From: an uncultured Akkermansia sp.
Lineage (GTDB): Bacteria; Verrucomicrobiota; Verrucomicrobiia; Verrucomicrobiales; Akkermansiaceae
Reading direction: 5' to 3'
NCBI GenBank assembly: GCA_900548895.1
Contig: URLZ01000014.1
Span: 1 to 55,512, forward strand
Length of the DNA stretch: 55,512 nt
A program made the position numbers and the translations under genes. Position 1 is the stretch's first letter. Every line of letters begins with the position of its first letter. Under the pieces are notes generated by a model. The model did not search any database. It had not been told where the DNA came from and saw nothing but the letters and a program-made list of their open reading frames with translations. Shown here piece after piece: positions 1 through 7,882 of this stretch.

Positions 1-196
1 CCCCCGCCGCTGAGCCCGCCCGGCACCCCGGCGAAGACCGCTCCTGAGCCCCGCCGCCCGTCTGAGCCTGCCCCGGCGCGCGCCGCCGCCGAGCCACCCT
101 GCGGGGCGCAGAGCCTTTGCGGCGGCAGCCTCCCGCCTCCGCCTCCCGAGGCAAGCGACCACCCACCGACCACCCCACCACCACCCCGCGCCACCC
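1..196. other. Leading non-coding stretch, possible end of an upstream gene
   Basis: A TGA at 11-13 follows Pro-Arg-Arg-like codons and could be the last codons of a + strand gene that begins before the window; this cannot be confirmed. The rest is C-rich and shows no clear promoter. A proline-rich open frame runs through it into the next gene but has no start codon in view and low-complexity composition, so I do not call it. Confidence 0.3.
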
Positions 197-799
197 GTGA
201 AAACACTCTCCCTCCTCCTGCTCGCCGCCCTCACCGCTGCGACCGCCCGGGCCGACTTCCGCCGCGACAGCATCGACCTGAGCCTCGACTACCTGCAAAA
301 CGAAGCCGTCGCCACCTTTGAAACCGACGGCGTCGCCGTCACGCGCGTCAAGCCCCTCTGCGACTGCATCACCGCCGAGATCCAAGGGAACCGCATCATC
401 GCCCACATCGACAGCTCCACCTTCAGCCGCGACATCACCAAGCAGCTCGAAGCCACCACCGCCGACGGCAAAACCACCACCCTGACCATCCGCTTCAGCG
501 TGCCGCCCCTCCTCGTCGTCAGCAGCCCGCGCCTCGTCTGGAAAAAGGGAGCCCCCGCCGCCGCGCAGGAAGTGCGCCTCACCATCCCGAAGGGCTCCCC
601 CGTCCGTCGCCTCGAGCGCGCCGAACTCGTCGGCAAAACCTTTGACTACGATCCCCGCATCGTCCGCGAAGGCCGCGAATACCGCATCATCATCACCCCG
701 CGGAGCACCGAGAAAGCCGTGCTGGAGCGCCTTCAGATCGTCACCGACTGCGCCGACTACCGCGCCAGACGCACCATTTACCTGCAAATCAAGCGCTGA
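197..799 (+). CDS. Exported DUF1573-like protein
   Basis: A 200-residue protein with a GTG start. Residues 1-19 form a Sec signal peptide (MKTLSLLLLAALTAATARA). The mature part looks like the DUF1573 fold: a beta-rich domain with a Cys-Asp-Cys motif near residue 55 where DUF1573 proteins carry the S-C-G-C-T signature. A second immunoglobulin-like stretch follows. DUF1573 proteins are frequent in Bacteroidetes and the PVC group and are secreted, but their role is unknown. GTG is chosen because the signal peptide starts exactly there. The next gene has its own promoter, so this is probably a single-gene unit or the end of an operon entering from the left. Confidence 0.7.
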   Translation: MKTLSLLLLAALTAATARADFRRDSIDLSLDYLQNEAVATFETDGVAVTRVKPLCDCITAEIQGNRIIAHIDSSTFSRDITKQLEATTADGKTTTLTIRFSVPPLLVVSSPRLVWKKGAPAAAQEVRLTIPKGSPVRRLERAELVGKTFDYDPRIVREGREYRIIITPRSTEKAVLERLQIVTDCADYRARRTIYLQIKR

Positions 800-914
800 G
801 CCCCACCGCGGCCGCCCCGCGCCCTCGGAGCCCTCATCCGCCGTAGCCGCACGGAGCCCCGCGCCTGCCGTCGCGCCGTCCTCCCCCTGCTGACACAGGC
901 CGCGGAATCGGCAC

Positions 915-943
915 TTGACGCCGCCGCGGTGATTGTGTAGTCT
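915..943 (+). promoter_or_regulatory. Sigma-70-like promoter of the LysM gene
   Basis: TTGACG at 915-920, 17-bp spacer, TAGTCT at 938-943 preceded by TG. The predicted start is near 950, about 73 nt before the ATG at 1023. This excludes an in-frame upstream start at 933. Confidence 0.65.
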
Positions 944-1022
944 CAGAGAAAGCAAGCGAACCCGCGGTTCGCTCGCTGCGGTCGATCATCGCCGCACAAC
1001 CTCTCTCCGTCGCACGTCCCCC

Positions 1023-2141
1023 ATGTTTCAGCCAGAGCCCCCCGCCTCCTCCCGCCGTCCCCGCCGCCTGCGCCTCCTCCTGCTGCTCCTCCTGCTCGTC
1101 GGCGCCGGCCTGCTCGCGGCCCACTACGCCGGCTGGCTGCCCGGCTCGGCCCAAAACCTCAGCCCCGCCGAGCGCGATGACGCCTTGATCGCCCGCGCCG
1201 AGCAGCTCCTCGCCCGCACCGACCCGCCGCCTCAGGAGCTCTACTCCATGGCCGTCGAACTCTACAGCGACTGCCACGACCACCGGCGGGCCGACCCCTG
1301 CGTCCTGCGCCTCGTCGCCGAAGCCGCCCGCCGCGGCCTTCCCGACGCCCGCCGCAGCATGGGCCTGATGTGCCGCATCGGCTTCTCGGAGCAGCCCCGC
1401 AACGCCGAGCAGGCGCGCGAGTGGTACCGCCTCGCCGCTGAGGACGGCGAACTCGACGCCATGATCCTGCTGCGCCGCAGCAGCAAGAGCCGCCCCGCCC
1501 CCGCGAAACCTCAAGCCGCAGCCTCCTCCGGCAGCTCCGGCCGACAGACCCCCGCCGCCCCCTCCGCCGGCAGCACCACACCGCCCCCGGCGAACACCTC
1601 GACCGCAGCGAATACCCCCTCAGGCTCGACCCCCGCAGCAAATGACGCCGCCCCCTCCGCCGGAGCGAGCCCCGCCCCGAGCGCCGCCCAGAGCACCGAC
1701 GGCAGCGCGAGTGAGAACAGCGCCGAGAGCGCGAAGCTGCGCCCCCTGCTGGTCCGAGCCGGCAGCATCCCCGTCAAGCACCGCGTCTGCACCGGTGACA
1801 GCCTCGCCGGCATCGCCCGGCAGTACGGCATCAGCGTCGACGCCCTGCGCCGCGCCAACCCCGGCCTTTCCCGCCTCACCATCGGCAGTGACCTCTTCAT
1901 CCCCGACGCCGAGGGCCAAGTCGTGCGCGGCGGCATCCTGCCCGCGCCCTCGGACGCTTCCGAGACCTCCGAGCCCAATGCCTCCGGCGGCGAGCGCATC
2001 CACACCGTCAGCTCCGGCGAAACCCTCGGCGCCATCGCGCGCCGCTACGGCGTCTCCCTCGCGAGCCTGCTGCGGGCCAACAACCTGAGCATGCAGGAAG
2101 CCGCGCGCATCCACGTCGGCCAGCGCATCATCATCCCCTGA
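1023..2141 (+). CDS. Membrane-anchored Sel1-repeat and double LysM protein
   Basis: A 372-residue protein that probably binds peptidoglycan from the periplasmic side. It has an Arg-rich cytoplasmic tip, one leucine-rich transmembrane segment at about residues 20-38, and a Sel1-like helical repeat at about 90-155 (GLPDARRSMGLM, then ARE-WYRLAAEDGELDA). A long Ser/Pro/Ala-rich linker follows, then two LysM domains at about 258-300 and 326-371, each with the G-(D/E)-(S/T)-L-x-x-I-A-R pattern and a closing IP. LysM domains bind N-acetylglucosamine polymers; Sel1 repeats mediate protein contacts. It may be a cell-wall scaffold. No catalytic domain is present. The start is set by the promoter at 915-943 and by the membrane anchor. 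Confidence 0.85.
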   Translation: MFQPEPPASSRRPRRLRLLLLLLLLVGAGLLAAHYAGWLPGSAQNLSPAERDDALIARAEQLLARTDPPPQELYSMAVELYSDCHDHRRADPCVLRLVAEAARRGLPDARRSMGLMCRIGFSEQPRNAEQAREWYRLAAEDGELDAMILLRRSSKSRPAPAKPQAAASSGSSGRQTPAAPSAGSTTPPPANTSTAANTPSGSTPAANDAAPSAGASPAPSAAQSTDGSASENSAESAKLRPLLVRAGSIPVKHRVCTGDSLAGIARQYGISVDALRRANPGLSRLTIGSDLFIPDAEGQVVRGGILPAPSDASETSEPNASGGERIHTVSSGETLGAIARRYGVSLASLLRANNLSMQEAARIHVGQRIIIP

Positions 2142-2396
2142 GGCCATCCCCTGCGGAGCATCCCCTCCTCAGGCTCTTCATCCCCGGAGGCGAGGCGAGA
2201 GCACCCTCCCGCCTCTTCACCGCTGCGCCGGACTCCCCGCCCGGCCCGGCCCACGCACGCCCAGCCCGCGCGCCAAGCCCGCGCGCATCCCAACTCGCGC
2301 GCGGCCTGCCCCACCGTGACGGCATCGCCCTGGCCGGGCACCGTGATCACACCGCGAAGGCACCGCCACCCGTGAAGCTCGGCCGCTCAGAACACG
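2142..2396. other. Non-coding gap after the LysM gene
   Basis: GC-rich spacer. An inverted pair CCTGAGG/CCTCAGG lies just after the LysM stop but lacks a T-run. I see no gene or promoter. Confidence 0.4.
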
Positions 2397-2431
2397 AAAA
2401 AGGCGAGTGATTCGGGAGAATCACTCGCCTT
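2397..2431 (-). terminator. Rho-independent terminator of tRNA-Asp
   Basis: A perfect 12-bp stem (arms 2401-2412 and 2419-2430) with a 6-nt loop, followed on the - strand by a T-run. It lies just past the tRNA 3' end. Confidence 0.9.
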
Positions 2432-2441
2432 CAGGCAAGGA

Positions 2442-2516
2442 CGAAGCGGACGGGGCTCGAACCCGCGACCTCAGCCGTGACAGGGCTGCGCTCTAACCAA
2501 ACTGAGCTACCGCTCC
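2442..2516 (-). tRNA. tRNA-Asp (anticodon GUC)
   Basis: The - strand folds into a full cloverleaf: acceptor GGAGCGG pairing with CCGCTTC (one G-U), a D-arm with GCTC/GAGC, anticodon stem CAGCC/GGCTG with loop CTGTCAC, and T-arm GCGGG-TTCGAAC-CCCGT. The anticodon GUC and the discriminator G73 are both Asp identity elements. The 3' CCA is not encoded (TCC follows), so it must be added after transcription. It has its own promoter about 67 nt upstream and a terminator directly downstream, so it is a monocistronic tRNA gene. Confidence 0.96.
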
Positions 2517-2589
2517 TTGTCTGGGTCACACTCGCTGCTCTTGCGACTCAGGCTTTCGGCCTTGCCCTCAGGGGCGCGGGTGCGGGGGC

Positions 2590-2618
2590 ATTATACAAGA
2601 GCACAGGGGACAATGCAA
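2590..2618 (-). promoter_or_regulatory. Strong promoter of tRNA-Asp
   Basis: On the - strand: TTGCAT (2613-2618), 17-bp spacer, perfect TATAAT (2590-2595). Two AAAAAGTGA motifs and A-tracts lie just upstream of the -35 at 2632-2656 and could act as UP-like or protein-binding elements. Confidence 0.85.
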
Positions 2619-2693
2619 GCTTTTTTTGCGAAAAAAGTGACAAAAAGTGAAAAAAGGCCCCGTGGCGCCCCGAAAAGCCCTCGACAAGCCCGC

Positions 2694-4685
2694 TCAGAGA
2701 AACTCGCGGCGCGCTTCGCGGGGCAGGGCCAGCATGAAGCGCTGCCCGTAATACTTGGACGTGATGCGCGAATCCAGCAGCACCACGCGGCCGTGATCCG
2801 ACTTCGAGCGAATGAGGCGCCCGACACCCTGGCGGAACTTCAGCACCGCCTCCGGCAGCGAATAATCGCGGAAGGGATTGCCGCCGCGCGCCGTGATGTC
2901 CTCGCAGCGCGCCTCCGTCAGCGGATTGCCCGGCGACTCGAAGGGAATCTTCGTCACAATCACGTTCGAGAGCGCCTCGCCCGGCACATCCACCCCCGTC
3001 CAGAAGCTGTCCGTGCCCAGCAGCACACTGCCGACATTCTCGCGGAAGTGGTGAATCATCTGACTGCGCGTGCGCTCCTCCCCCTGCACCAGCAGCGGCC
3101 ATCCGTGCTCCGAGCAGAAGGGGCGCAGGCGCACCGCCATCTGCCGCAGCAGCCCGTAGCTCGTGAAGAGCACGAAGGCGCGGCCCTGAGACTCCTCCAG
3201 ACTGCGGCAAATCCAGTCCGCCAGAGCCGTCTGATACAGCTCCGGCTCACTGGCCGGAGGAGGCGGCGGCATGCTGCGCGCCACCACCACGTGCATCTGC
3301 TCGGCAAAATTGAAGGGACTGCCGATGCGCAGCGTCCGCGCCGACTCCGCCCCCACGCGCCCCGCGAAATAGCCCATGCCGCGCTCGCCCGCCGAGAGCG
3401 TCGCACTCGTGCAGATGCAGCTGCGCCCCGCCTCAAAAAGCTTCTCGCGCAGCACCGGCGCCACGCGGATGAGCGCCGCGCGCAGCGTCATGAACTGCCC
3501 CTCCTGCCCCGAAGACTCCGCCCAGTACACACAGCTCTCCAGCTCCGTGAGCCCGACCATCGCCCGCGCCGTGTTGCGGTAGGCCAGCAGGCGCGCCGCC
3601 GTGTCCTTGAGCTCCGCCTGCGGCAGCTCCTCCTCGCAGACCTTCGCCATCTCGAGCACCTCGTTGATGAGCACATCGAGTGACGGAGAGAGCACATCCT
3701 GCGTCCAATCCGCCCGGCGCAGGCGCACCGTGCCGTGATTTTCGTCCAGCCGGCAGTCCGCCCGCGCCTGCTCGAAAAAGAGCTCCGCCGCATTCTGCGC
3801 ATCATCGATGTATTGCAGCAAGCGCGGCGTCGCGTAGTGGCGCAGACTGCCCTTGCGCGCCGCCGGATTGTAGAGCCGCAGTAGCTCATACTTCAGCTCC
3901 GCCTGAGAGAGCGACGCGCCCAGCTGGTGCGCCGCCACCGTCTCAATCGTGTGCGCCTCATCGAGAATCACGAAATCATTCGCGAAAATAAAGCCGTTCA
4001 TCGGCGCCGTGTCCTCCTGCTGCGTCTCCTCCGCCAGCGCCAGCAGCCCGAAAAAGAGCGTGTGGTTGAGCACCACCACATCCGCCTCCTGCACGCGCAG
4101 CTTCGCCGCCTGATAGGGGCAGTTCGGGCCGCAGTTGCGCAGCGTGCAGACGTGATTCTCACTGCACACCTGCGCCCAGACCTTCGGCGTGATATTCAGC
4201 TCGGCCGGCAGCTCCGCCAGCGAGCCCTCGCCACAGTCGCGCGACCAAGCCAGCAGATCGTGCAGCTGCTTCACCTCCGCCTGATTGAAGAGATCGGAAG
4301 CCTGTGCGATGGCGCGCCGCAGCCGCGTGAGGCAGAGGTAATTCGCCCGCCCCTTGAGCAGCGCCGTGCGAAAATCCGAGTGAAGCGCCCGCGCCACCGT
4401 CGGCAGATCCTTGTGAAACAGCTGCTCCTGCAAATTGATCGTGTGCGTCGACACAATCGCCTTGCGCCCCGTTCCCAGCGCAAAGCGCACCGCCGGAATC
4501 AGATACGCGAGCGACTTGCCCACCCCCGTGCCGGCCTCCACCAGCAGCGCCGCCTCATCGCGCAGCGCCTCGGCCACACACACCGCCATCGTCTGTTGCT
4601 CCGGGCGGAACTCAAAATTCTTCGCCGCCGAGAGAATGCCCTCGGGGGAAAAATCATGCAGCGTTTGTTCCGGAAGATCAGGCAC
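2694..4685 (-). CDS. DinG/XPD-family ATP-dependent DNA helicase
   Basis: A 663-residue superfamily 2 helicase, probably a 5'-3' enzyme acting on forked, R-loop or G-quadruplex DNA. The Walker A motif AGTGVGKS is at about 51-58, the DEAH box (ILDEAHTIE) is near 240, and the motif VI sequence QGVGRLIRS is near the C-terminus. Four cysteines sit where DinG/XPD bind an iron-sulfur cluster: one in NYLC near 118 and three in HVCTLRNCGPNCPY near 180-190. Length fits DinG/YoaA (640-720). The start is GTG; I see no earlier ATG in frame. No exonuclease domain is fused. The gene lies alone, upstream of tRNA-Asp on the same strand. dinG and yoaA cannot be told apart here. Confidence 0.9.
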   Translation of the reverse strand: MPDLPEQTLHDFSPEGILSAAKNFEFRPEQQTMAVCVAEALRDEAALLVEAGTGVGKSLAYLIPAVRFALGTGRKAIVSTHTINLQEQLFHKDLPTVARALHSDFRTALLKGRANYLCLTRLRRAIAQASDLFNQAEVKQLHDLLAWSRDCGEGSLAELPAELNITPKVWAQVCSENHVCTLRNCGPNCPYQAAKLRVQEADVVVLNHTLFFGLLALAEETQQEDTAPMNGFIFANDFVILDEAHTIETVAAHQLGASLSQAELKYELLRLYNPAARKGSLRHYATPRLLQYIDDAQNAAELFFEQARADCRLDENHGTVRLRRADWTQDVLSPSLDVLINEVLEMAKVCEEELPQAELKDTAARLLAYRNTARAMVGLTELESCVYWAESSGQEGQFMTLRAALIRVAPVLREKLFEAGRSCICTSATLSAGERGMGYFAGRVGAESARTLRIGSPFNFAEQMHVVVARSMPPPPPASEPELYQTALADWICRSLEESQGRAFVLFTSYGLLRQMAVRLRPFCSEHGWPLLVQGEERTRSQMIHHFRENVGSVLLGTDSFWTGVDVPGEALSNVIVTKIPFESPGNPLTEARCEDITARGGNPFRDYSLPEAVLKFRQGVGRLIRSKSDHGRVVLLDSRITSKYYGQRFMLALPREARREFL

Positions 4686-4890
4686 GGGCGGCGAGCATCA
4701 CATCCTGCACCCTGACCCTTCCCCCTTCGCGGCCCGCTCGGGGTGCTGTGCGCGGGTCCGGGCCCTCTGAGAGCGCCGAGAGTGCGGGAGACGGTGCGGG
4801 GAGGTGGGAGGCGTGGAGTAGAGTCGGGAGGAGCGGGTGGGGGAGAAAGGGGTGGAGGGGGGGGAAAGAGGGAGCTGCGGCCGTGAAAAC

Positions 4891-5643
4891 TCAGGGCAGC
4901 ATGCGATCGCCCGTAGCCGGCACCGCAATATCGAGCGGCAGGGCCGGGAAGTAAGTGCGCAGGGTATTCACATTCGTATTGCTGTCGACGAAGTACCACT
5001 TGTTGATCTCCGTGCCGCGCGAGTTGATGCCCGTGACGACCTCATCGCGGATGGCGTAGATATAGCTCTTGCGCTCCATTCGCTGCATCTGCCCGCGCCG
5101 ATCGGGAATTCGCACCAGCAGCGTGATGGGCAGCACCACAATGCGGGAGCGATCCGCCTCCGCCTGAAGCGCATCCGCGCGCTTCTCGGCCTTGCGATCC
5201 TCGAGAACCGGGCGCACCATCACGGAAGACGGCGCCACGACGTACTCGGAGTAGGGCTCGCCCACCGTGTAGCGCTCCACCGTAAAGCCCTGCGCCTTCA
5301 TGGCCTCCCCCATCTTGCGATACTGGTTGATCAGCGCGCGATCCGCCGCCTGCATGCGCGCGCGGGCAGCCTCCTCGCTCTCGCGCTCCAGCCCCATGAT
5401 GCGGCGGGCATTCTGCGCCTCCGTGCGCGGGTCTCGCGAGGCGAGACGATCCGCGAGCGTGCGGCGCAGCGGCGGGTACATGTGGTCGAGCGCCCAGACC
5501 AGATCACAGTTGCGAACGGCGGAGCCGTACTCCTGAGCGGCACTGCGCGCCGAGGCTGCCGCTTCAGACACAGCCGCTGCGGCCGACGGCACCGCGATGA
5601 TAAGGGCGGCCAGAGCCGCCGCCAGACAGGGGAGAGATTTCAT
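4891..5643 (-). CDS. Exported protein of unknown function
   Basis: A 250-residue protein with a Sec signal peptide at about 1-24 (MKSLPCLAAALAALIIAVPS then AAAA). The mature N-terminal half is helical and charged (ARRIMGLERESEEAARARMQ); the C-terminal half is beta-rich and ends with WYFVDSNTNVNTLRTYFPAL. I recognise no named family; the architecture (helical lead, then a small alpha/beta domain ending in a W-x-F-x-D motif) recalls small NTF2-like secreted proteins, which is only a suggestion. The ATG at 5643 lies exactly where transcription should start from the promoter at 5650-5677, so the mRNA is predicted leaderless. Confidence 0.75.
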   Translation of the reverse strand: MKSLPCLAAALAALIIAVPSAAAAVSEAAASARSAAQEYGSAVRNCDLVWALDHMYPPLRRTLADRLASRDPRTEAQNARRIMGLERESEEAARARMQAADRALINQYRKMGEAMKAQGFTVERYTVGEPYSEYVVAPSSVMVRPVLEDRKAEKRADALQAEADRSRIVVLPITLLVRIPDRRGQMQRMERKSYIYAIRDEVVTGINSRGTEINKWYFVDSNTNVNTLRTYFPALPLDIAVPATGDRMLP

Positions 5644-5649
5644 GCCCCT

Positions 5650-5677
5650 ATCCTAGCACAGCCCCGCCATACTGCAA
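5650..5677 (-). promoter_or_regulatory. Promoter giving a leaderless transcript for the 5643 gene
   Basis: On the - strand: TTGCAG (5672-5677), 16-bp spacer, TAGGAT (5650-5655). Seven bases downstream of the -10 is the A of the ATG itself. Confidence 0.6.
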
Positions 5678-5724
5678 GCCCGAATGCTGCCATCCGCCCG
5701 GCCCCCGACCGCGCGCCCGGCAAC

Positions 5725-5763
5725 AAAAAGCCCCCGCTGCCGCCGGGCGGGCAGCAGCGGGGG
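5725..5763 (-). terminator. Rho-independent terminator after the 5882 gene
   Basis: On the - strand a stem CCCCCGCTGC/GCAGCGGGGG with a GC-rich loop is followed by CTTTTTG. Confidence 0.85.
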
Positions 5764-5881
5764 AAAGGGGAACAGCGGGAGCGTGCGAGCCGAGGTCGCC
5801 CGGCTGCGTTCGCCCGGCCGAGCGGCAGCTCAGCGTCCGCTCCGCGGTGCAAGCTCAGGCTGCCGGACTCAGGCTGCAAGC

Positions 5882-7747
5882 TCAGGCCGCATCGGGCGCG
5901 GCCTCCGGCTCGGCACCCTCAGCCGCCTCGTCAGCGTCCTCGGGCACGTCAGCGCCTTCGGCTTCGACATCCTCATCGGTCTCGTGCGCGGGCTCGATGG
6001 CGCAGGGCTCCGGAGCGGCCATCTCATCCCGCTCCGCAAGCTTGGAGAGCGTGCCGGAGAGGCGCAGGCTGAGGCTGCGATCCTTCACCGTGAGCACGCC
6101 GCTGATCACATCGCCGTCCTTCGCCGAAGAGCGGCTCATCGGGAACAGAAGCTCCTCCGCCGCGGGAATCTCGCGCATGAGATCATAGAGGGGCTCGTCT
6201 CGCAGGCTGAAGGCGATCCCGCTGAACGCCGGGCTCGCCGACTCCGGAGCCGTGAGACGCTCTTCGGCGGACTTCGACGTGCTCAGCAGGAGCCTCCCGT
6301 CCACGATGCGCCCCATGCAGGGAAGCGATCCGCCAAAGGGGGTGAAGGTGAAGCTCTTGCTCAAATCGAGATTGCTGCCGCCCATCTGACCGAGCAGGCG
6401 CGTGAGAGCAGGCAGATCCCCCGTGCCGCAGCTCAGCGCCATTTCGGGCTCCTCGTCGTCTTGGGGCAGCTTAACCACCGCGGCGGCGCCCTCCTTCAAG
6501 GAGGCGAGGATATCGGCGGCGACACCCTGCACCCCGGGGAACTTGATCTCAACCGGGGAGGTGGCGAGGTAGACCGCCGTTTGGTCATCGAGCGTTGCGA
6601 GACCGGGCAGCGCACCCGGGCGGAAGTTGACGTCAAAGCTGAGGCCGCAGTCGAGTCTCGCGCTCACCTCCTTGTCCCGGTACTGAGCCACGAAGCAGAG
6701 ATCCCGAGACGTCAAGGCCCCCACCACCTCGCAGAGGGCGGACAACAGGTCACGATCGCTATCTGATGTGTAGGGCATCATCCCGGAGAGCTTCGCGATA
6801 TCCGTGAACATGTCGCGCATCGAGGCCAACATCGGAGCCTTGACGAGGGCAGCCTGGCGCAGAGTCTCTTCGCCCGGCAAAGGCTTCACCTTCGCCAGCG
6901 AGGTGTCGCTGAGCACGGACTGCTCAGGCGAGGCAGCCCACTGCATATCCTCCGGCTTCTCACAGATGCAGACCATCAGCAAATCGCCCTCCTGCCGGGT
7001 GAGCACGCAAAGGGAATATCCCTCCACCAGCTTGGCCCATTCCTCCTCTCGCTCGGCGATGGCCTTCGTCAGCGAGTCCGCGTTATCCGGCACTCTGTCG
7101 GCGAGATCGTTCGCGGCGAAGTCTCCCAGCCGGAAGCGAAGCCCGCGCCAGCCCTTGTACTCCAGCGGCGAGCAGTAGCTTTCAGGAGTCTGGCAGAGTT
7201 CGTCCAATATGGCGGTCTGCTCCTCGGGTTCCCAGTCGTCTTCGTTCATGCGCAGAGCGATGTAGATCGGGGCGAGGCTGATGCCGCCGGAGCGGGCTTC
7301 GGCGAGCCAGGTATCATAGAGCGCGCTGAGCTGCCGGAAGTCTTCGAGTTTCTTTTTTTCTTTGTCCGTCAGCTTGGCGGCATCGACCTCTTCCGGGTCG
7401 GGCATATTGAAGCTGATGTCCATGAGCATCGTGCTGAGCAGGTCCAGACGCATCAGGCGGAAGCCGGGCTGCAAGTCGCCGCTCGTGGCGATGGCACCGG
7501 AGCTGAAGGGCTCTGAGGGGCTCTTGAGGGTGTTGAATTCCGCGGCGAACATGGCGTCAGAGGGCATGAGTGCCAGCAGCGGAAAGGCTTGGGCCAGTTG
7601 CGCCGCCGGCGTCGTGGCGTCCGGCGCCTGAGCCTCGGCCATCAGGGCGGGGATGGGATTGGCGGAGGGCTGCGGCTCGGCAGGTTGCTGGGCGTAGAGC
7701 GGGGCACTTACGGCGGCCAGAGTGAGGAGGGATGCGGTGAATCTCAT
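5882..7747 (-). CDS. Exported acidic-tailed protein, paralogue A
   Basis: A 621-residue protein with a Sec signal peptide (MRFTASLLTLAAVSAPLYAQ). It is a clear paralogue of its upstream neighbour. Shared blocks include LPLL(A/S)xMP(S/A)DAxFAAE near 60-75, an EYKGWRG(L)RFR-like block, FDVNFRPGAL near 375, a TAVY(L/F)xT block, QMGGxxLDLS, FTPFGG, and a LSLRL strand before a tail of about 50 residues rich in Glu, Asp and Ala. No enzyme motif or family is recognised; the xMPxDAxF block recalls the start of secreted DUF3352-type proteins, but that is weak. The ATG at 7747 is preferred over an in-frame GTG at 7828 because the promoter's predicted start is at about 7828. A terminator follows. Confidence 0.8.
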   Translation of the reverse strand: MRFTASLLTLAAVSAPLYAQQPAEPQPSANPIPALMAEAQAPDATTPAAQLAQAFPLLALMPSDAMFAAEFNTLKSPSEPFSSGAIATSGDLQPGFRLMRLDLLSTMLMDISFNMPDPEEVDAAKLTDKEKKKLEDFRQLSALYDTWLAEARSGGISLAPIYIALRMNEDDWEPEEQTAILDELCQTPESYCSPLEYKGWRGLRFRLGDFAANDLADRVPDNADSLTKAIAEREEEWAKLVEGYSLCVLTRQEGDLLMVCICEKPEDMQWAASPEQSVLSDTSLAKVKPLPGEETLRQAALVKAPMLASMRDMFTDIAKLSGMMPYTSDSDRDLLSALCEVVGALTSRDLCFVAQYRDKEVSARLDCGLSFDVNFRPGALPGLATLDDQTAVYLATSPVEIKFPGVQGVAADILASLKEGAAAVVKLPQDDEEPEMALSCGTGDLPALTRLLGQMGGSNLDLSKSFTFTPFGGSLPCMGRIVDGRLLLSTSKSAEERLTAPESASPAFSGIAFSLRDEPLYDLMREIPAAEELLFPMSRSSAKDGDVISGVLTVKDRSLSLRLSGTLSKLAERDEMAAPEPCAIEPAHETDEDVEAEGADVPEDADEAAEGAEPEAAPDAA

Positions 7748-7834
7748 TGTTCGAGTGTGTTGGGTTGTGCTGGGTTGTGCTGGCGAGTGTTGGGGTAAAA
7801 GCGCCGCAGCGCCGATGCCGCGGCTCACTTTGTA

Positions 7835-7863
7835 GTTATATCGCCTTAGGTTTCGCCTGTCAA
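7835..7863 (-). promoter_or_regulatory. Near-consensus promoter of paralogue A
   Basis: On the - strand: TTGACA (7858-7863), 17-bp spacer, TATAAC (7835-7840). Same hexamers and spacing as the promoter of paralogue B. Confidence 0.85.
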
Positions 7864-7882
7864 ATGAAAAAAAGGCATCGCC

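Noticed and set aside
1..322. Proline-rich open frame at the window start
   Set aside because: Low-complexity CCC/CGC translation overlapping a gene with a clear signal peptide; no start codon visible.
4686..4890. Possible gene between the helicase and the exported protein
   Set aside because: Purine-rich low-complexity sequence; open frames have no start signal and no recognisable protein.
7748..7828. Longer N-terminus of paralogue A from the GTG at 7828
   Set aside because: The predicted transcript start is at about 7828 and the signal peptide begins at the ATG at 7747.
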